A DNA stretch of 64,000 nucleotides from NCBI RefSeq assembly GCF_018588945.1, contig NZ_JAFIWA010000001.1, positions 372,001-436,000 of the forward strand, given 5' to 3'. The notes beneath the pieces were generated by a model that ran no database searches, was not told the DNA's origin, and saw only the letters and a program-made list of their open reading frames with translations. Origin of the DNA: Microbacterium flavescens (GTDB taxonomy: Bacteria > Actinomycetota > Actinomycetes > Actinomycetales > Microbacteriaceae). Both the position numbers and the translations under genes were made by a program. This document shows, in pieces, positions 8,728 through 17,411 of the stretch (positions are counted from its first letter, which is position 1; each line of letters opens with the position of its first letter).

Positions 8728-9390
8728 TCAGTCTGCGAGGGCGAGCGCGCGGAAGGGCTGACGCGGTGCGGCGGGCTGAGGCATCCGCTCCTCCGTCGTC
8801 ATACGGCCCTTGGTCGTGCGGTGATAGAGCTCGTCGATGAGAGCGGTGGCGAGCTTGACGAGCTTCGCGATCTCGGCCTCGTCGCGGTCGACCCAGGCGC
8901 ACCGCGGCTCGTCGCCGACGGGCACGAAGGCGTCGTGCTGCTCCCAGGCGACCAGGGTGCGTTCGGCGCCGAGCACGTGCTGCTGCCACCACACCTGGCG
9001 AAGATACGAGCGCGGGATGCTGCGCCACGACTTGTTCGTCGTCTTGATCTCGCAGAGCGTGACGCGCCCGCCCGAGTCGACGGCGATGCCGTCGGGTGTC
9101 GCGAGGTGGCGCTTCTCGACCACGGCATGGAACAGCGCGGAGGACGGCTGAATGCCGTGCGTCGCCGCGACCCACGCGGCGATCTCCGGCTCGCGCGCGC
9201 GCCCGTGGGCGGTGTAGGCGTTGCCGGAGAACCCGGACCCCATCAGCTTGGCGTCGGCCGCCCGCGTGATGGCCCGCTCGGAGGTCAGGCTCGCGACGTC
9301 CGTCGCCGTGATCCCGCGCGACCGTGCGCGCACCCACGCCACCCGATCGCGGGAGTCCGCGACGATGCGGGCGGCGAGTTCCGGGGTCAC
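8728..9390 (-). CDS. YqaJ-type phage-recombinase-like nuclease
   Basis: The 220-residue protein has the YqaJ/lambda-exonuclease fold signature: HGRAREPEI (residues 62-70), then ATPDGIAVD with Asp100, TLCEIKTTN with Glu114 and Lys116 of the PD-(D/E)XK core, and a C-terminal YLRQVWWQQHVLG helix. Such enzymes resect DNA during phage-type recombination. Here it is alone, with no single-strand annealing protein or other phage gene nearby, so a housekeeping or domesticated role is likely. The GTG start lies six bases after TAGCCT, indicating a leaderless mRNA. Confidence 0.85.
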   Translation of the reverse strand: MTPELAARIVADSRDRVAWVRARSRGITATDVASLTSERAITRAADAKLMGSGFSGNAYTAHGRAREPEIAAWVAATHGIQPSSALFHAVVEKRHLATPDGIAVDSGGRVTLCEIKTTNKSWRSIPRSYLRQVWWQQHVLGAERTLVAWEQHDAFVPVGDEPRCAWVDRDEAEIAKLVKLATALIDELYHRTTKGRMTTEERMPQPAAPRQPFRALALAD

Positions 9391-9396
9391 CTCTCG

Positions 9397-9402
9397 AGGC
9401 TA
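9397..9402 (-). promoter_or_regulatory. -10 box of YqaJ-like nuclease gene
   Basis: TAGCCT on the minus strand is six bases before the GTG at 9390, the leaderless spacing seen repeatedly in this window. Confidence 0.55.
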
Positions 9403-9457
9403 CGCCGCCCGCGCGACATCCGCCGACGCGACCCGCCCCTCGCGACCGACGGGCGGC

Positions 9458-10894
9458 CTACGCGTGGCGCTCGAGGAAGGCGTAGACCTCGTTGTCGTCG
9501 ACGCCCGGGAACGTTCCGCGGGGGAGCGGGGAGAACATCTGCATGTGCACGCGGGCGCTCGGCCAGGACTTGCCCGCCCAGCGCTCCGCGACGTCGGCGG
9601 CCGGCCGGCGGCAGCACGACTCGTCGGGGCAGGTCGAGGTGGCGCGCTTCTGCGTCTCGCGCCCGCGGAACCACCGGGCGTCGTCGAAGGGCACCCCGAC
9701 CGTGATCGAGAACTCGCCCTCGGAGGTCGTCCCCGTCTGGGTCGAGCACCAGAAAGTCCCGGCCGGGGTGTCGGTGTACTGGTAGTGCTCGGTCGTGCGG
9801 TTCTGCTCCGAGAACGCCGACCGCGCCGAGAACTTCCGGCACGCGATCTGGCCGTCGACGGCGCCGGTGACGTCCATCGGGAGAGGCAGATCGTCGTTCT
9901 CGTACACGCGGGTGATCGCGCCCGATCCGTCGACGCGGAGGAAGTGGAGTCGGATGCCGAGATGCTGGGTCGCCAGGTTGGTCAGGCGCATTCCCGCCGC
10001 CTCGTGGGTCACGCCGAACGCGTCCCGGAAGTCCTCGACCGCCAGGTTGCGGTCCTTCTTGGCCTGCTGGAGAAACGTGACGGACGCCGTCTCGGGCATG
10101 AGGCAGCACGCGGCGTAGTAGTTGATCTCGAGGCGCTGCTTCAGGAAGTCGGCGTAGTCGGTGGGCCGCTTGTGGCCGAGGAGTCGGTGTGCCATCGCCT
10201 GCAGCGCCATCGAACGCAGGCCGTGCCCGCCGGGGATCGACGCGGGCGGCAGGTAGATGCGGCCGTTCTCGAGGTCGGTGACCGAGCGCGCGGAGTGCGG
10301 GAGGTCGTTCACGTAGATCAGCTCGAACCCGAGCTTCTGCGCCATGATGCTGACGGTGCGGTGCGTGAGGGCGCCCGACGTGTGCCCGGCGGCCTTCAGC
10401 TGCTTCTCGGCGAGCTTCTCGATGTCGGGGAGGTAGTTGTCGACCGCGCGCATCTCCAGGCGCAGCTCGGTGTTCGCGCGGCGCGCCTCCTCGGGCGTGG
10501 CGATGGCCTCGCGTTCGCGGCGCTGCAGCTCGCGATGGAGGCCGAGGATCGACTCGAGGGTCTCGTCGGACATGCCCTTGGTGACTTTGACCGGTGCGAT
10601 GCCGAGCTGGCGGAACACCGAGCTCGCCTGCGCGCGCTCGAGCTCGATCTGCAGCGCAGCTCGCCGGTTCGGCGGCTCGGATGACAGCAGGTCGCCGACG
10701 TCCACCCCGGTCGCCGAGGCGATCGCCTGCAGCAGGGACAGCTTGGGCTCGCGCTTCCCGTTCTCGATCAGGCTCAGCTGACTGCCCGCGACGCCGACGC
10801 GCTCACCCAGTTCATCGAGCGTGTACCCATGCGAGATGCGCTGATGACGGATGCGGTGGCCCAGGGTCGAGAGTTCGAGAGCGGTCGGTGGCAT
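9458..10894 (-). CDS. ramB: RamB-like XRE/ScfR family regulator of acetate and carbon metabolism
   Basis: The 478-residue protein carries an N-terminal XRE helix-turn-helix ([27 protein letters not shown]), a central IrrE/M78-like domain (MAHRLLGH, with a degenerate metal site) and a C-terminal ScfR/DUF2083 domain with several cysteines ([22 protein letters not shown]). This is the layout of RamB, which controls glyoxylate and acetate genes in Corynebacterium and Mycobacterium. It is divergent from pckG, with a palindrome directly upstream of its own -10, so autoregulation and control of gluconeogenesis are inferred. The ATG at 10894 is six bases after TATGCT, favouring it over an upstream in-frame ATG. 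Confidence 0.9.
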   Translation of the reverse strand: MPPTALELSTLGHRIRHQRISHGYTLDELGERVGVAGSQLSLIENGKREPKLSLLQAIASATGVDVGDLLSSEPPNRRAALQIELERAQASSVFRQLGIAPVKVTKGMSDETLESILGLHRELQRREREAIATPEEARRANTELRLEMRAVDNYLPDIEKLAEKQLKAAGHTSGALTHRTVSIMAQKLGFELIYVNDLPHSARSVTDLENGRIYLPPASIPGGHGLRSMALQAMAHRLLGHKRPTDYADFLKQRLEINYYAACCLMPETASVTFLQQAKKDRNLAVEDFRDAFGVTHEAAGMRLTNLATQHLGIRLHFLRVDGSGAITRVYENDDLPLPMDVTGAVDGQIACRKFSARSAFSEQNRTTEHYQYTDTPAGTFWCSTQTGTTSEGEFSITVGVPFDDARWFRGRETQKRATSTCPDESCCRRPAADVAERWAGKSWPSARVHMQMFSPLPRGTFPGVDDNEVYAFLERHA

Positions 10895-10900
10895 TCCTTG

Positions 10901-10906
10901 AGCATA
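10901..10906 (-). promoter_or_regulatory. ramB -10 box, leaderless start
   Basis: TATGCT on the minus strand precedes the ATG at 10894 by six bases. The palindrome at 10911-10926 begins five bases further upstream, inside the -10/-35 spacer. Confidence 0.6.
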
Positions 10907-10910
10907 ACGA

Positions 10911-10926
10911 AAGAATTGCAACTCTT
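10911..10926. promoter_or_regulatory. Candidate RamB operator between ramB and pckG
   Basis: AAGAATTGCAACTCTT is a 16-base near-perfect palindrome (one mismatched pair) with a TTGCAA core that recalls the TTTGCAAA of corynebacterial RamB sites. A second TGCAA-containing stretch, TAATGCAACGAAAGT, lies at 10956-10970 on the pckG side. Confidence 0.65.
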
Positions 10927-11017
10927 GACGGCGCTAGTGGCTGGAAGACGTCACGTAATGCAACGAAAGTGGAGGAAGACCTCACATCTGAACGTCGAAT
11001 CGCAGAGGAGCGACACC

Positions 11018-12898
11018 ATGGCCCTTGCCGACATCTTCACCCGGCACGAAGGCTCGACCCCGGCACGACCTGCCGTGAGCCGCGCGCACGGCGAGCTGCC
11101 CGCGATCCAGGGCGCCGGACTGGCTGGGCTGGTCGCGTGGGTCGACGAGATCACCGCGCTGACCAAGCCCGACCGCGTCCACTGGGTCGACGGCACCCGG
11201 GCCGAGAACGACGCGCTCCTGCGCGAGATGGTCGACGAGGGCAAGCTGATCAAGCTCAACCCCGAATGGCGGCCCGGCTCGTACCTCGCGCGTTCGCACC
11301 CCAGCGACGTCGCGCGCACCGAGGCGCGGACGTTCATCGCCTCCGAGCGTGAAGAGGATGCCGGCCCCACGAACAACTGGGCGGCACCCGACGAGATCCG
11401 CGCGACCATCACTCCGCTCTTCGACGGCTCGATGCGCGGCCGCACGATGTACGTCGTGCCGTTCTCCATGGGCCCCGTCGGCGGACCGCTCTCGCACATC
11501 GGCGTGCAGATCACCGACAGCGCCTACGCCGTCGCGTCGATCGGGATCATGACCCGCGTCGGCACCGAGGTGCTGCGTGAGATCGCCGGCGGTGCACCGT
11601 GGGTGAAGACGGTGCACTCCGTCGGCGCCCCGCTCCAGCCGGGCGAGGAAGACGTGCCGTGGCCGTGCAACGACGAGAAGTACATCGTCCACTTCCCCGA
11701 CACGCTCGAGGTGTGGTCGTTCGGCTCCGGCTACGGCGGCAACGCCATCCTGGCGAAGAAGTGCTTCGCCCTGCGCATCGCCTCGGTGATCGGCCGCAAC
11801 GAGGGCTGGCTGGCCGAGCACATGCTGCTCATCCGCGTCATCGACCCGGCGGGCCGGGCGTACCACCTCGCGGCCGCCTTCCCGTCGGCGTGCGGCAAGA
11901 CGAACCTCGCGATGCTCCGCCCGACCATCCCCGGTTGGCGCGTCGAGACGCTCGGCGACGACATCGCGTGGCTGCGTCCCGGCGAGGACGGCCGCCTCTG
12001 GGCCATCAACCCCGAGGCCGGATTCTTCGGCGTCGCACCCGGGACCGGGCAGTCGACCAACGTCACCGCGGTCGAGACGCTGTGGGGCAACACCATCTTC
12101 ACCAACGTCGCCCTCCGACCGGATGGCGACGTGTGGTGGGAGGGCCTCACCGACGAGCCGCCGGCAGAGCTCACCGACTGGGAGGGCAACCCCTGGACCC
12201 CGGCATCCGGCCGTCCTGCGGCACACCCGAACTCACGCTTCACGGTGAGTGCCGCCCAGTGCCCGCAGATCGCCTCCGACTGGGATGCCCCGGAAGGCGT
12301 TCCCCTCGACGCGATCCTCTTCGGCGGACGCCGGGCCACGAACGTGCCGCTCGTCGTCGAGGCCACGGACTGGACGCACGGCGTGTTCATGGGCTCGAAC
12401 ATCTCGTCCGAGCGCACCGCCGCCGCGGAGGGCACCGTCGGCGAGCTGCGCCGCGACCCGTTCGCGATGCTGCCGTTCTGCGGCTACAACATGGCGGACT
12501 ACTTCGCCCACTGGCTCAAGGTGGGGCAGAAGCTGCGCTTCGACCGCGCTCCGCGGGTGTTCCAGGTGAACTGGTTCCGCAAGAGCTCGGACGGACGGTT
12601 CCTGTGGCCGGGCTTCGGCGACAACTCGCGGGTCATCGACTGGATCATCCGCCGCCTCGACAACGAGGTCGGAGCCGTCGACAGCCCGATCGGCCGCCTG
12701 CCCCGCAACGAGGACCTCGACCTCGACGGCATCGACGTGCCGCAGGCCGACCTCGACGAGCTGTTCGCCATCGACCCGGCCTCGTGGCTTCGCGAGGCCG
12801 ACCTGACCGAGGAGTTCTACCGCACGTTCGACGGCCGTGTTCCGGCGGCGCTGTGGGCCGAGCTCGCCGCGCTGCGGTACCGCCTGCAACGCGCCTGA
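11018..12898 (+). CDS. pckG: Phosphoenolpyruvate carboxykinase (GTP)
   Basis: The 626-residue product is a full-length GTP-dependent PEP carboxykinase, converting oxaloacetate and GTP to phosphoenolpyruvate, GDP and CO2 in the cytosol, the entry step of gluconeogenesis. The P-loop [14 protein letters not shown] holds the hyper-reactive Cys292, and [14 protein letters not shown] and [14 protein letters not shown] form the metal and guanine-binding regions. The frame is open upstream, but the ATG at 11018 follows AGAGGAG and starts the normal family N-terminus. It is divergent from the RamB-like gene. Confidence 0.97.
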   Translation: MALADIFTRHEGSTPARPAVSRAHGELPAIQGAGLAGLVAWVDEITALTKPDRVHWVDGTRAENDALLREMVDEGKLIKLNPEWRPGSYLARSHPSDVARTEARTFIASEREEDAGPTNNWAAPDEIRATITPLFDGSMRGRTMYVVPFSMGPVGGPLSHIGVQITDSAYAVASIGIMTRVGTEVLREIAGGAPWVKTVHSVGAPLQPGEEDVPWPCNDEKYIVHFPDTLEVWSFGSGYGGNAILAKKCFALRIASVIGRNEGWLAEHMLLIRVIDPAGRAYHLAAAFPSACGKTNLAMLRPTIPGWRVETLGDDIAWLRPGEDGRLWAINPEAGFFGVAPGTGQSTNVTAVETLWGNTIFTNVALRPDGDVWWEGLTDEPPAELTDWEGNPWTPASGRPAAHPNSRFTVSAAQCPQIASDWDAPEGVPLDAILFGGRRATNVPLVVEATDWTHGVFMGSNISSERTAAAEGTVGELRRDPFAMLPFCGYNMADYFAHWLKVGQKLRFDRAPRVFQVNWFRKSSDGRFLWPGFGDNSRVIDWIIRRLDNEVGAVDSPIGRLPRNEDLDLDGIDVPQADLDELFAIDPASWLREADLTEEFYRTFDGRVPAALWAELAALRYRLQRA

Positions 12899-12909
12899 GC
12901 GGTCTTGGA

Positions 12910-12950
12910 GGATGCCCCGGTCCCGCGCTGTGCGGCGGGCCGGGGCATCC
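12910..12950 (+). terminator. pckG terminator hairpin
   Basis: GGATGCCCCGG pairs with CCGGGGCATCC around a GC-rich loop, 12 bases after the pckG stop, followed by GTCTTCCC. Confidence 0.75.
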
Positions 12951-12960
12951 GTCTTCCCGG

Positions 12961-12993
12961 CGCGTTTCGTCTCGCTGCGCTCGCTCAACGACC
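12961..12993. repeat. Dispersed repeat, family B (copy 1)
   Basis: Read on the minus strand it is GGTCGTTGAGCGAGCG followed by CAGCGAGACGAAACGCG. A related copy lies at 54993-55030. It is made of short overlapping GCGAG units. It sits between pckG and the family A repeats. Confidence 0.6.
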
Positions 12994-13010
12994 CGCGCTG
13001 CGCGCGACCT

Positions 13011-13073
13011 CGTTGAGTGTCCACGACGCGCCGCGCGGCGGCCGCGGGGGACGGCGTTTCCTGGACGCTCAAC
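13011..13073. repeat. Dispersed inverted repeat, family A (copy 2)
   Basis: The left arm CGTTGAGTGTCCACGACGCG and the right arm GCGTTTCCTGGACGCTCAAC are inverted around GC-rich sequence. It resembles copies at 2661-2722 and 13120-13184. The gap 12899-13196 contains no gene, only the terminator and these repeats. Confidence 0.8.
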
Positions 13074-13119
13074 CGAGGGGCGCGGGGTGCCCGCTCGGCG
13101 ACCGGCGGCAGCGGAACTT

Positions 13120-13184
13120 CGTTGAGTGTCCACGACACGCCGCGGGTTGGCCGCGGGCGACGGCGTTTCCTGGACGCTCAACCG
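13120..13184. repeat. Dispersed inverted repeat, family A (copy 3)
   Basis: It opens with CGTTGAGTGTCCACGACACG and closes with GGCGTTTCCTGGACGCTCAAC read in two parts, almost identical to copy 2. It ends 12 bases before the stop of the convergent ABC exporter gene and may end both transcripts. Confidence 0.8.
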
Positions 13185-13196
13185 AGGTGGGGAAGG

Positions 13197-15182
13197 TCAG
13201 ACCAGGAGCTGGTGCTTCGCGAGGTCGCGGTACAGCGGCGTCGACTGCACGAGCTCCGAGTGCGTGCCCTGGCCGACCACCCGGCCGTGCTCCAGCACGA
13301 CGATGTGGTCGCTGTCGACGACCGTCGACAGCCGGTGGGCGATGACGATGAGCGTGCGCCCGGCGGCCACGGCGTCGATGGCCTCGCGCATGCGCTGCTC
13401 GTTGAGGCCGTCGAGCGACGACGTCGACTCGTCCAGCAGCAGGATCGGCGGCGCGGCCAGCAGGGCGCGCGCGATCGCGAGGCGCTGGCGCTCGCCGCCC
13501 GAGAGCATCACGCCGCTCTCGCCGACCGGGGCGTCCAGGCCCAGCGGGTTGCGGTCGAGCACCTCGCCGAGGTTCACGGCGCGCAGCACCGCGTCGCACT
13601 CCTCTTCCGTCGCCTCGGGCGAGGCGAGGCGGAGATTGTCGCCGATCGTGCCGGCGAGGGTCGGGGCATCCTGCTCGACATACCCGAGCCGGGCACGCAG
13701 GTCTTCGCGGTCGAGCGCGCGCACGTCGGTCCCGTCCAGCAGGATCGCCCCGCCGGTCGGGTCGTAGAAGCGCTCGATGAGGGCAAGGGTCGTGCTCTTG
13801 CCGGCGCCGGAGGGTCCGACGAGCGCCACGCGGGCGCCGCGCGGTACCGAGAACGAGACTCCGCGAAGCACTTCGGCTGCGGCATCCGATTCGTCCACCC
13901 CGTCGAGGGATGCCTCGTCCCGCACGATCGCCCGTGCGTCGACGTGCGCGCTCTCGAGCACGGCGATCGCCTCGCTCTCGGCCTTGCGACGCGCGGCCAC
14001 GACCGCTTCGGGGTAGCGGAAGCGCACGTCGCGGAATTCGATCGCGGGAGTCGCGATGGTTTCGAGTCGCGCACTTTGCCGGGTCTCGGCCTCCGAGGCG
14101 ACCACGTGCGCGACTCGAACGTCGGAGGCGATCTCGGCGTCGCGCTGCGACTCGGTCGGGAGGTCGAGAACCTCCTGGATGCGCCCGAGGGCACCGAGCG
14201 CCTGGTTGACGGACGTGATGGCGCCGAAGAACGAGCCGAGCGGTGCGATCAGCATGAAGAGGAACATGATGAAGGTGACGAGGCTCGCGATGTCGATCGC
14301 GCCGGTCGCCACGCGGAAGCCGCCCAGGCCGATGACGACGAGCAGCGAGACCTGCAGCGCGATGCCGGCGATGGGCACGACGAGTGCCGACACCTTCGCG
14401 ATCCGCACGCCGACCACATAGGCGTCGGTCGCGCGCTCGGTCACGGCGTCGACTTCGCGCTCCGTCGCCCCCGATGCCCGCACCGTGCGGATGGATCCGA
14501 CCCCGCGCTCGACTCCGGAGGCGAGCTCGCCGACCTTCTCCTGCTGCTCGGTCGACGCGGTCCGGATGCGGCCGCTCAAAGCGACCACGCCCGCCACCGA
14601 GACGCCGATCACCACCACGATGATGCCGAGGAGCATCGGATCGATGATCGCCATCGCGATGAGCGCTCCGGCGAAGAGGAGGGCGTTGCCGATGGCGTCG
14701 GCGAGACCCTGTGTCAGCGCGGAGTAGAGGAGCGTCGTGTCGCTGCCGACGCGCGAGACCAGATCGCCCGTGCGACGGGCGTCGAACTCGCTGATCGGCA
14801 GATGGAAGATACGGGCGATCAGCTTGCGGCGGCTCGAGTAGACCACGGCGGTCCCGGTGCGCTGGAGCAGGTAGTGCTGCCAGCCCGAGATGAGCGACGA
14901 GATCACGACCAGCGCCACGAGCGCCCAAAGCAGCATCCCGAGGTCGAGCTGCTTCTGCACGCGGTCGATGACCTGGCCGACGAGAAGCGGCTGCACGAGC
15001 ATCGTCACGGCGCTCAGCACGCTGAGCACGGACACGACGATCAGCGTGGTCTTGTGCTCGAAGAGGAAGGGGAGCAGCTGCCCGAACGTGGCGCGCGGGC
15101 CCTCGGCCTTCGGTCGCCGGGAGCGGGACCGGCGACCGGAGTCGAGGTCGGCGCGTGACTCGTCGAGAGTGGTGGAGGGCAT
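13197..15182 (-). CDS. ABC-type multidrug exporter, fused permease and ATPase
   Basis: The 661-residue half-transporter has an N-terminal domain with six hydrophobic segments (about residues 40-330) and a C-terminal ATPase with Walker A GPSGAGKST, the signature LSGGERQRLAIARAL and Walker B ILLLDESTSSLD. It should dimerise to export lipophilic compounds. Unusually, about 45 residues lie between the A-loop Tyr390 (FRYPEAVV) and the next strand (VLRGVSF, from about 438), where about 10 is usual. It follows the small HTH gene by 25 bases and shares its promoter. Substrate unknown. Confidence 0.93.
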   Translation of the reverse strand: MPSTTLDESRADLDSGRRSRSRRPKAEGPRATFGQLLPFLFEHKTTLIVVSVLSVLSAVTMLVQPLLVGQVIDRVQKQLDLGMLLWALVALVVISSLISGWQHYLLQRTGTAVVYSSRRKLIARIFHLPISEFDARRTGDLVSRVGSDTTLLYSALTQGLADAIGNALLFAGALIAMAIIDPMLLGIIVVVIGVSVAGVVALSGRIRTASTEQQEKVGELASGVERGVGSIRTVRASGATEREVDAVTERATDAYVVGVRIAKVSALVVPIAGIALQVSLLVVIGLGGFRVATGAIDIASLVTFIMFLFMLIAPLGSFFGAITSVNQALGALGRIQEVLDLPTESQRDAEIASDVRVAHVVASEAETRQSARLETIATPAIEFRDVRFRYPEAVVAARRKAESEAIAVLESAHVDARAIVRDEASLDGVDESDAAAEVLRGVSFSVPRGARVALVGPSGAGKSTTLALIERFYDPTGGAILLDGTDVRALDREDLRARLGYVEQDAPTLAGTIGDNLRLASPEATEEECDAVLRAVNLGEVLDRNPLGLDAPVGESGVMLSGGERQRLAIARALLAAPPILLLDESTSSLDGLNEQRMREAIDAVAAGRTLIVIAHRLSTVVDSDHIVVLEHGRVVGQGTHSELVQSTPLYRDLAKHQLLV

Positions 15183-15207
15183 GGATGTACCTCGTTCGTG
15201 CGGGGGC

Positions 15208-15423
15208 TTACCTTCGACCGTACTTCTTGTGCACGGCCTGTCTGGTCACGCCGAGGGCCCCGGCGATCGCCTGCCAGGAGTAACCGAGGTTGCGCGCCTT
15301 GCGCACCTGCACCTCCTCGGCGCGGGCCAGCTCGCGGCGCACGTCGGCGAGCCGGTGCAGCTCGGCGATGGGCTCGCGCTCGGGGGCCGAGCCGATGAGG
15401 GTGCGCAGGTCGTCGCCGCTCAC
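15208..15423 (-). CDS. Small helix-turn-helix regulator
   Basis: The 71-residue protein is an alpha-helical stretch (EPIAELHRLADVRRELARAE) followed by a C-terminal helix-turn-helix, YSWQAIAGALGVTRQAVHKKYG. This resembles the actinobacterial one-domain HTH proteins that accompany transporters or Clp-like proteins. The GTG at 15423 is chosen because AAGGAG lies four bases upstream; a longer open frame would run into the operators. It is the first gene of an operon with the ABC exporter and probably binds the palindromes at 15466-15512. Confidence 0.85.
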   Translation of the reverse strand: MSGDDLRTLIGSAPEREPIAELHRLADVRRELARAEEVQVRKARNLGYSWQAIAGALGVTRQAVHKKYGRR

Positions 15424-15465
15424 GGTACTCCTTCGGTGCGGGATGCCTCGGTGGCGGCATCCCAC

Positions 15466-15512
15466 GTCAACAATAGTTGACGCGTTCAACGAGTGTCAAC
15501 AAGGGTTGACAC
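15466..15512. promoter_or_regulatory. Two palindromic operators and promoter of HTH-exporter operon
   Basis: GTCAACAATAGTTGAC (15466-15481) and GTGTCAAC-AAGG-GTTGACAC (15493-15512) are perfect palindromes whose centres are 29 bases apart, with a TTCAAC half-site between. A minus-strand promoter lies within them: -35 TTGACA (15499-15494), 18 bases, -10 TATTGT (15475-15470). A repressor bound here would also sit just upstream of the divergent ABC-2 operon. Confidence 0.8.
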
Positions 15513-15540
15513 GTCCCCTCTGCGTGTCCCCGCGCGGGGT

Positions 15541-15546
15541 TAGGGT
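15541..15546 (+). promoter_or_regulatory. -10 box of ABC-2 exporter operon
   Basis: TAGGGT ends six bases before the GTG at 15553, indicating a leaderless mRNA. No good -35 is seen at the usual distance. Confidence 0.55.
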
Positions 15547-15552
15547 TGTCCG

Positions 15553-16494
15553 GTGCCTGCCCCCGTGATCGACGCGAAGAACCTCGTCAAGGCCTACAAG
15601 GTCAAAGGAAAGCCCGACTTCCTGGCCGTCGACGGCCTGTCGTTCGAAGTGGCCCCGGGGGAGTCGTTCGGGCTCCTCGGGCCCAACGGCGCCGGCAAGT
15701 CCACGACCATGAAGATGATCGGCGCCGTCTCCACGCGCACCTCCGGCGACCTCTCGATCCTCGGGCTCGACCCCGATCGCTACGGGCCCGAGATCCGCTC
15801 GCGCCTCGGCGTCGTTCCGCAGCAGGACAACCTCGACGGCGAGCTCAACGCGCGCGAGAACCTCTACATCTACGGCCGGTACTTCGGCCTCCCCGGCAAG
15901 GTGTGCGCGCAGAAGGCCGACGAGCTGCTCGCCTTCGCCGCGCTCGAAGACAAGGCCAAGAGCAAGGTCGACCAGCTGTCGGGCGGCATGAAGCGACGGC
16001 TCACGATCGCCCGCGGTCTCATCAACGACCCGCGCATCCTGCTGCTCGACGAGCCGACGACCGGTCTCGACCCGCAGGCGCGCCACGTGCTGTGGGACCG
16101 CCTGTTCCGCCTCAAGGAGCGCGGCACGACCCTCGTGCTGACCACGCACTACATGGACGAGGCCGAGCAGCTCTGCGACCGACTCATCGTGGTCGACAAG
16201 GGTCGCATCATGGCTGAGGGCACCCCGGCATCGCTCATCCGCGACCACTCGAGCCGCGAGGTTCTCGAGGTGCGCTTCGGCTCCGACCGCAACGAGCAGG
16301 TCGCACCGCAGCTGCAGGGCATCGGCGACCGCGTCGAGGTGCTGCCCGACCGCGTGCTCGTGTACGCGGCCGACGGCGAGGCGGCGCTCGAGCAGGTCAC
16401 GGGGCGCGGGCTGCACCCGGTGACCAGCCTGGTGCGCCGCTCGAGCCTCGAAGACGTCTTCCTGCGGCTCACCGGAAGGTCGCTGATCGAATGA
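15553..16494 (+). CDS. ABC-2 exporter ATP-binding protein (DrrA/NodI type)
   Basis: The 313-residue ATPase has Walker A GPNGAGKST, a Q-loop in VVPQQDNLDGELN, the signature LSGGMKRRLTIARGL and Walker B ILLLDEPTTGLD, followed by the extra C-terminal domain typical of daunorubicin-resistance and NodI ATPases. It powers export by the two permeases encoded next, whose genes overlap it head to tail (ATGA). The start is GTG with a -10 box six bases upstream. It is divergent from the HTH-exporter operon. Confidence 0.95.
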   Translation: MPAPVIDAKNLVKAYKVKGKPDFLAVDGLSFEVAPGESFGLLGPNGAGKSTTMKMIGAVSTRTSGDLSILGLDPDRYGPEIRSRLGVVPQQDNLDGELNARENLYIYGRYFGLPGKVCAQKADELLAFAALEDKAKSKVDQLSGGMKRRLTIARGLINDPRILLLDEPTTGLDPQARHVLWDRLFRLKERGTTLVLTTHYMDEAEQLCDRLIVVDKGRIMAEGTPASLIRDHSSREVLEVRFGSDRNEQVAPQLQGIGDRVEVLPDRVLVYAADGEAALEQVTGRGLHPVTSLVRRSSLEDVFLRLTGRSLIE

Positions 16495-17411
16495 GCGGCG
16501 TCGCTTCACCGGGCGCAGGAGGGGAGCGGATGCCTCGGCCCGAGGCATCCGTCACGACCGACGCCGACCTCGACGAGCTGCGCGCCGAGGCGATGGAATG
16601 GGGCCGCAAGCCGCGCGGCCTCGGCACGCTGTATGTCACCGAGCACATGGTGCGCGCGATGCGCGCCTACGGCTGGACCATCATCATCGGCGCGCTCGGG
16701 CAGCCCGTGCTGTATCTCCTCGGGCTCGCGGTCGGGCTCGCGGCGCTGATCGACGCGCCGATCGAGGTCGCCGGCGAGCAGGTGCCGTACCTGGTGTTCG
16801 TCGCACCGGCCCTGCTCATGACGTCCGCCATCGCGGTGGCGTCCGAGGAGTTCACCTACCCGGTGATGGCGGGATTCAAGTGGCGCCGCTACTTCTACGG
16901 CTTCAACGCATCGCCGCTGTCGTCGAGCCAGATCGCGAACGGCGTGGTCGCCGGCGCAGCGGCGCGCATGGGCGTGACGGTCGTGCTGTACTTCATGTTC
17001 ATCGTGCTGTTCTTCGCGTGGCTGCAGCCCGACGCCACCCGGCCGGGCACCGCGTGGCTGTCGATCTTCATCGGGCTCCTGGCGGGTCTGTCGTTCGGCA
17101 TTCCCCTCCTGGCATACGCCGCCTCGATCGAAGACGACAAGGGGCAGTTCGCCCTCGTGCAGCGCTTCATCTTCATGCCGATGTTCCTGTTCTCGGGCAC
17201 GTTCTACCCGCTCAGCGCCCTTCCCGACTGGCTGGAATGGATTGGCTGGGTCTCTCCGCTGTGGCACGCGACCGAACTGGGCCGGGTCGTGACGTACGGC
17301 CAGCCCTCTCCGCCGATCCTGATCGTCGTGCACGTGGTGTACCTGCTGGTCCTGGCGATCGGCGGCCTGATCGTCGGCCGGCGTCTGTTCGAACGGAGGC
17401 TGGCCAAGTGA
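16491..17411 (+). CDS. ABC-2 type transporter permease 1
   Basis: The 306-residue protein has a hydrophilic N-terminus of about 55 residues and then six hydrophobic segments, with the ABC-2 features SGTFYPLSALPDWLEWIGWVSPLWHATEL (ends quoted: SGTFYPLSALP and SPLWHATEL). It forms the membrane channel with the next gene product. Its ATG overlaps the stop of the ATPase gene. A second in-frame ATG at 16530 has a stronger ribosome site (AGGAGGGG, five bases away) but lies inside a perfect 12-base hairpin at 16527-16551, so the true start is uncertain. Confidence 0.93.
   Translation: MSGVASPGAGGERMPRPEASVTTDADLDELRAEAMEWGRKPRGLGTLYVTEHMVRAMRAYGWTIIIGALGQPVLYLLGLAVGLAALIDAPIEVAGEQVPYLVFVAPALLMTSAIAVASEEFTYPVMAGFKWRRYFYGFNASPLSSSQIANGVVAGAAARMGVTVVLYFMFIVLFFAWLQPDATRPGTAWLSIFIGLLAGLSFGIPLLAYAASIEDDKGQFALVQRFIFMPMFLFSGTFYPLSALPDWLEWIGWVSPLWHATELGRVVTYGQPSPPILIVVHVVYLLVLAIGGLIVGRRLFERRLAK
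16527..16551 (+). repeat. Hairpin at 5' end of permease gene
   Basis: CGGATGCCTCGG and CCGAGGCATCCG form perfect 12-base arms around a single base. It contains the candidate ATG at 16530 and lies just after AGGAGGGG. It could mask this start or attenuate transcription between the ATPase and permease genes. Confidence 0.6.

Noticed and set aside
13017..15158. A 713-codon plus-strand open frame opposite the ABC exporter
   Set aside because: It is a shadow frame; the minus strand has all ABC exporter motifs.
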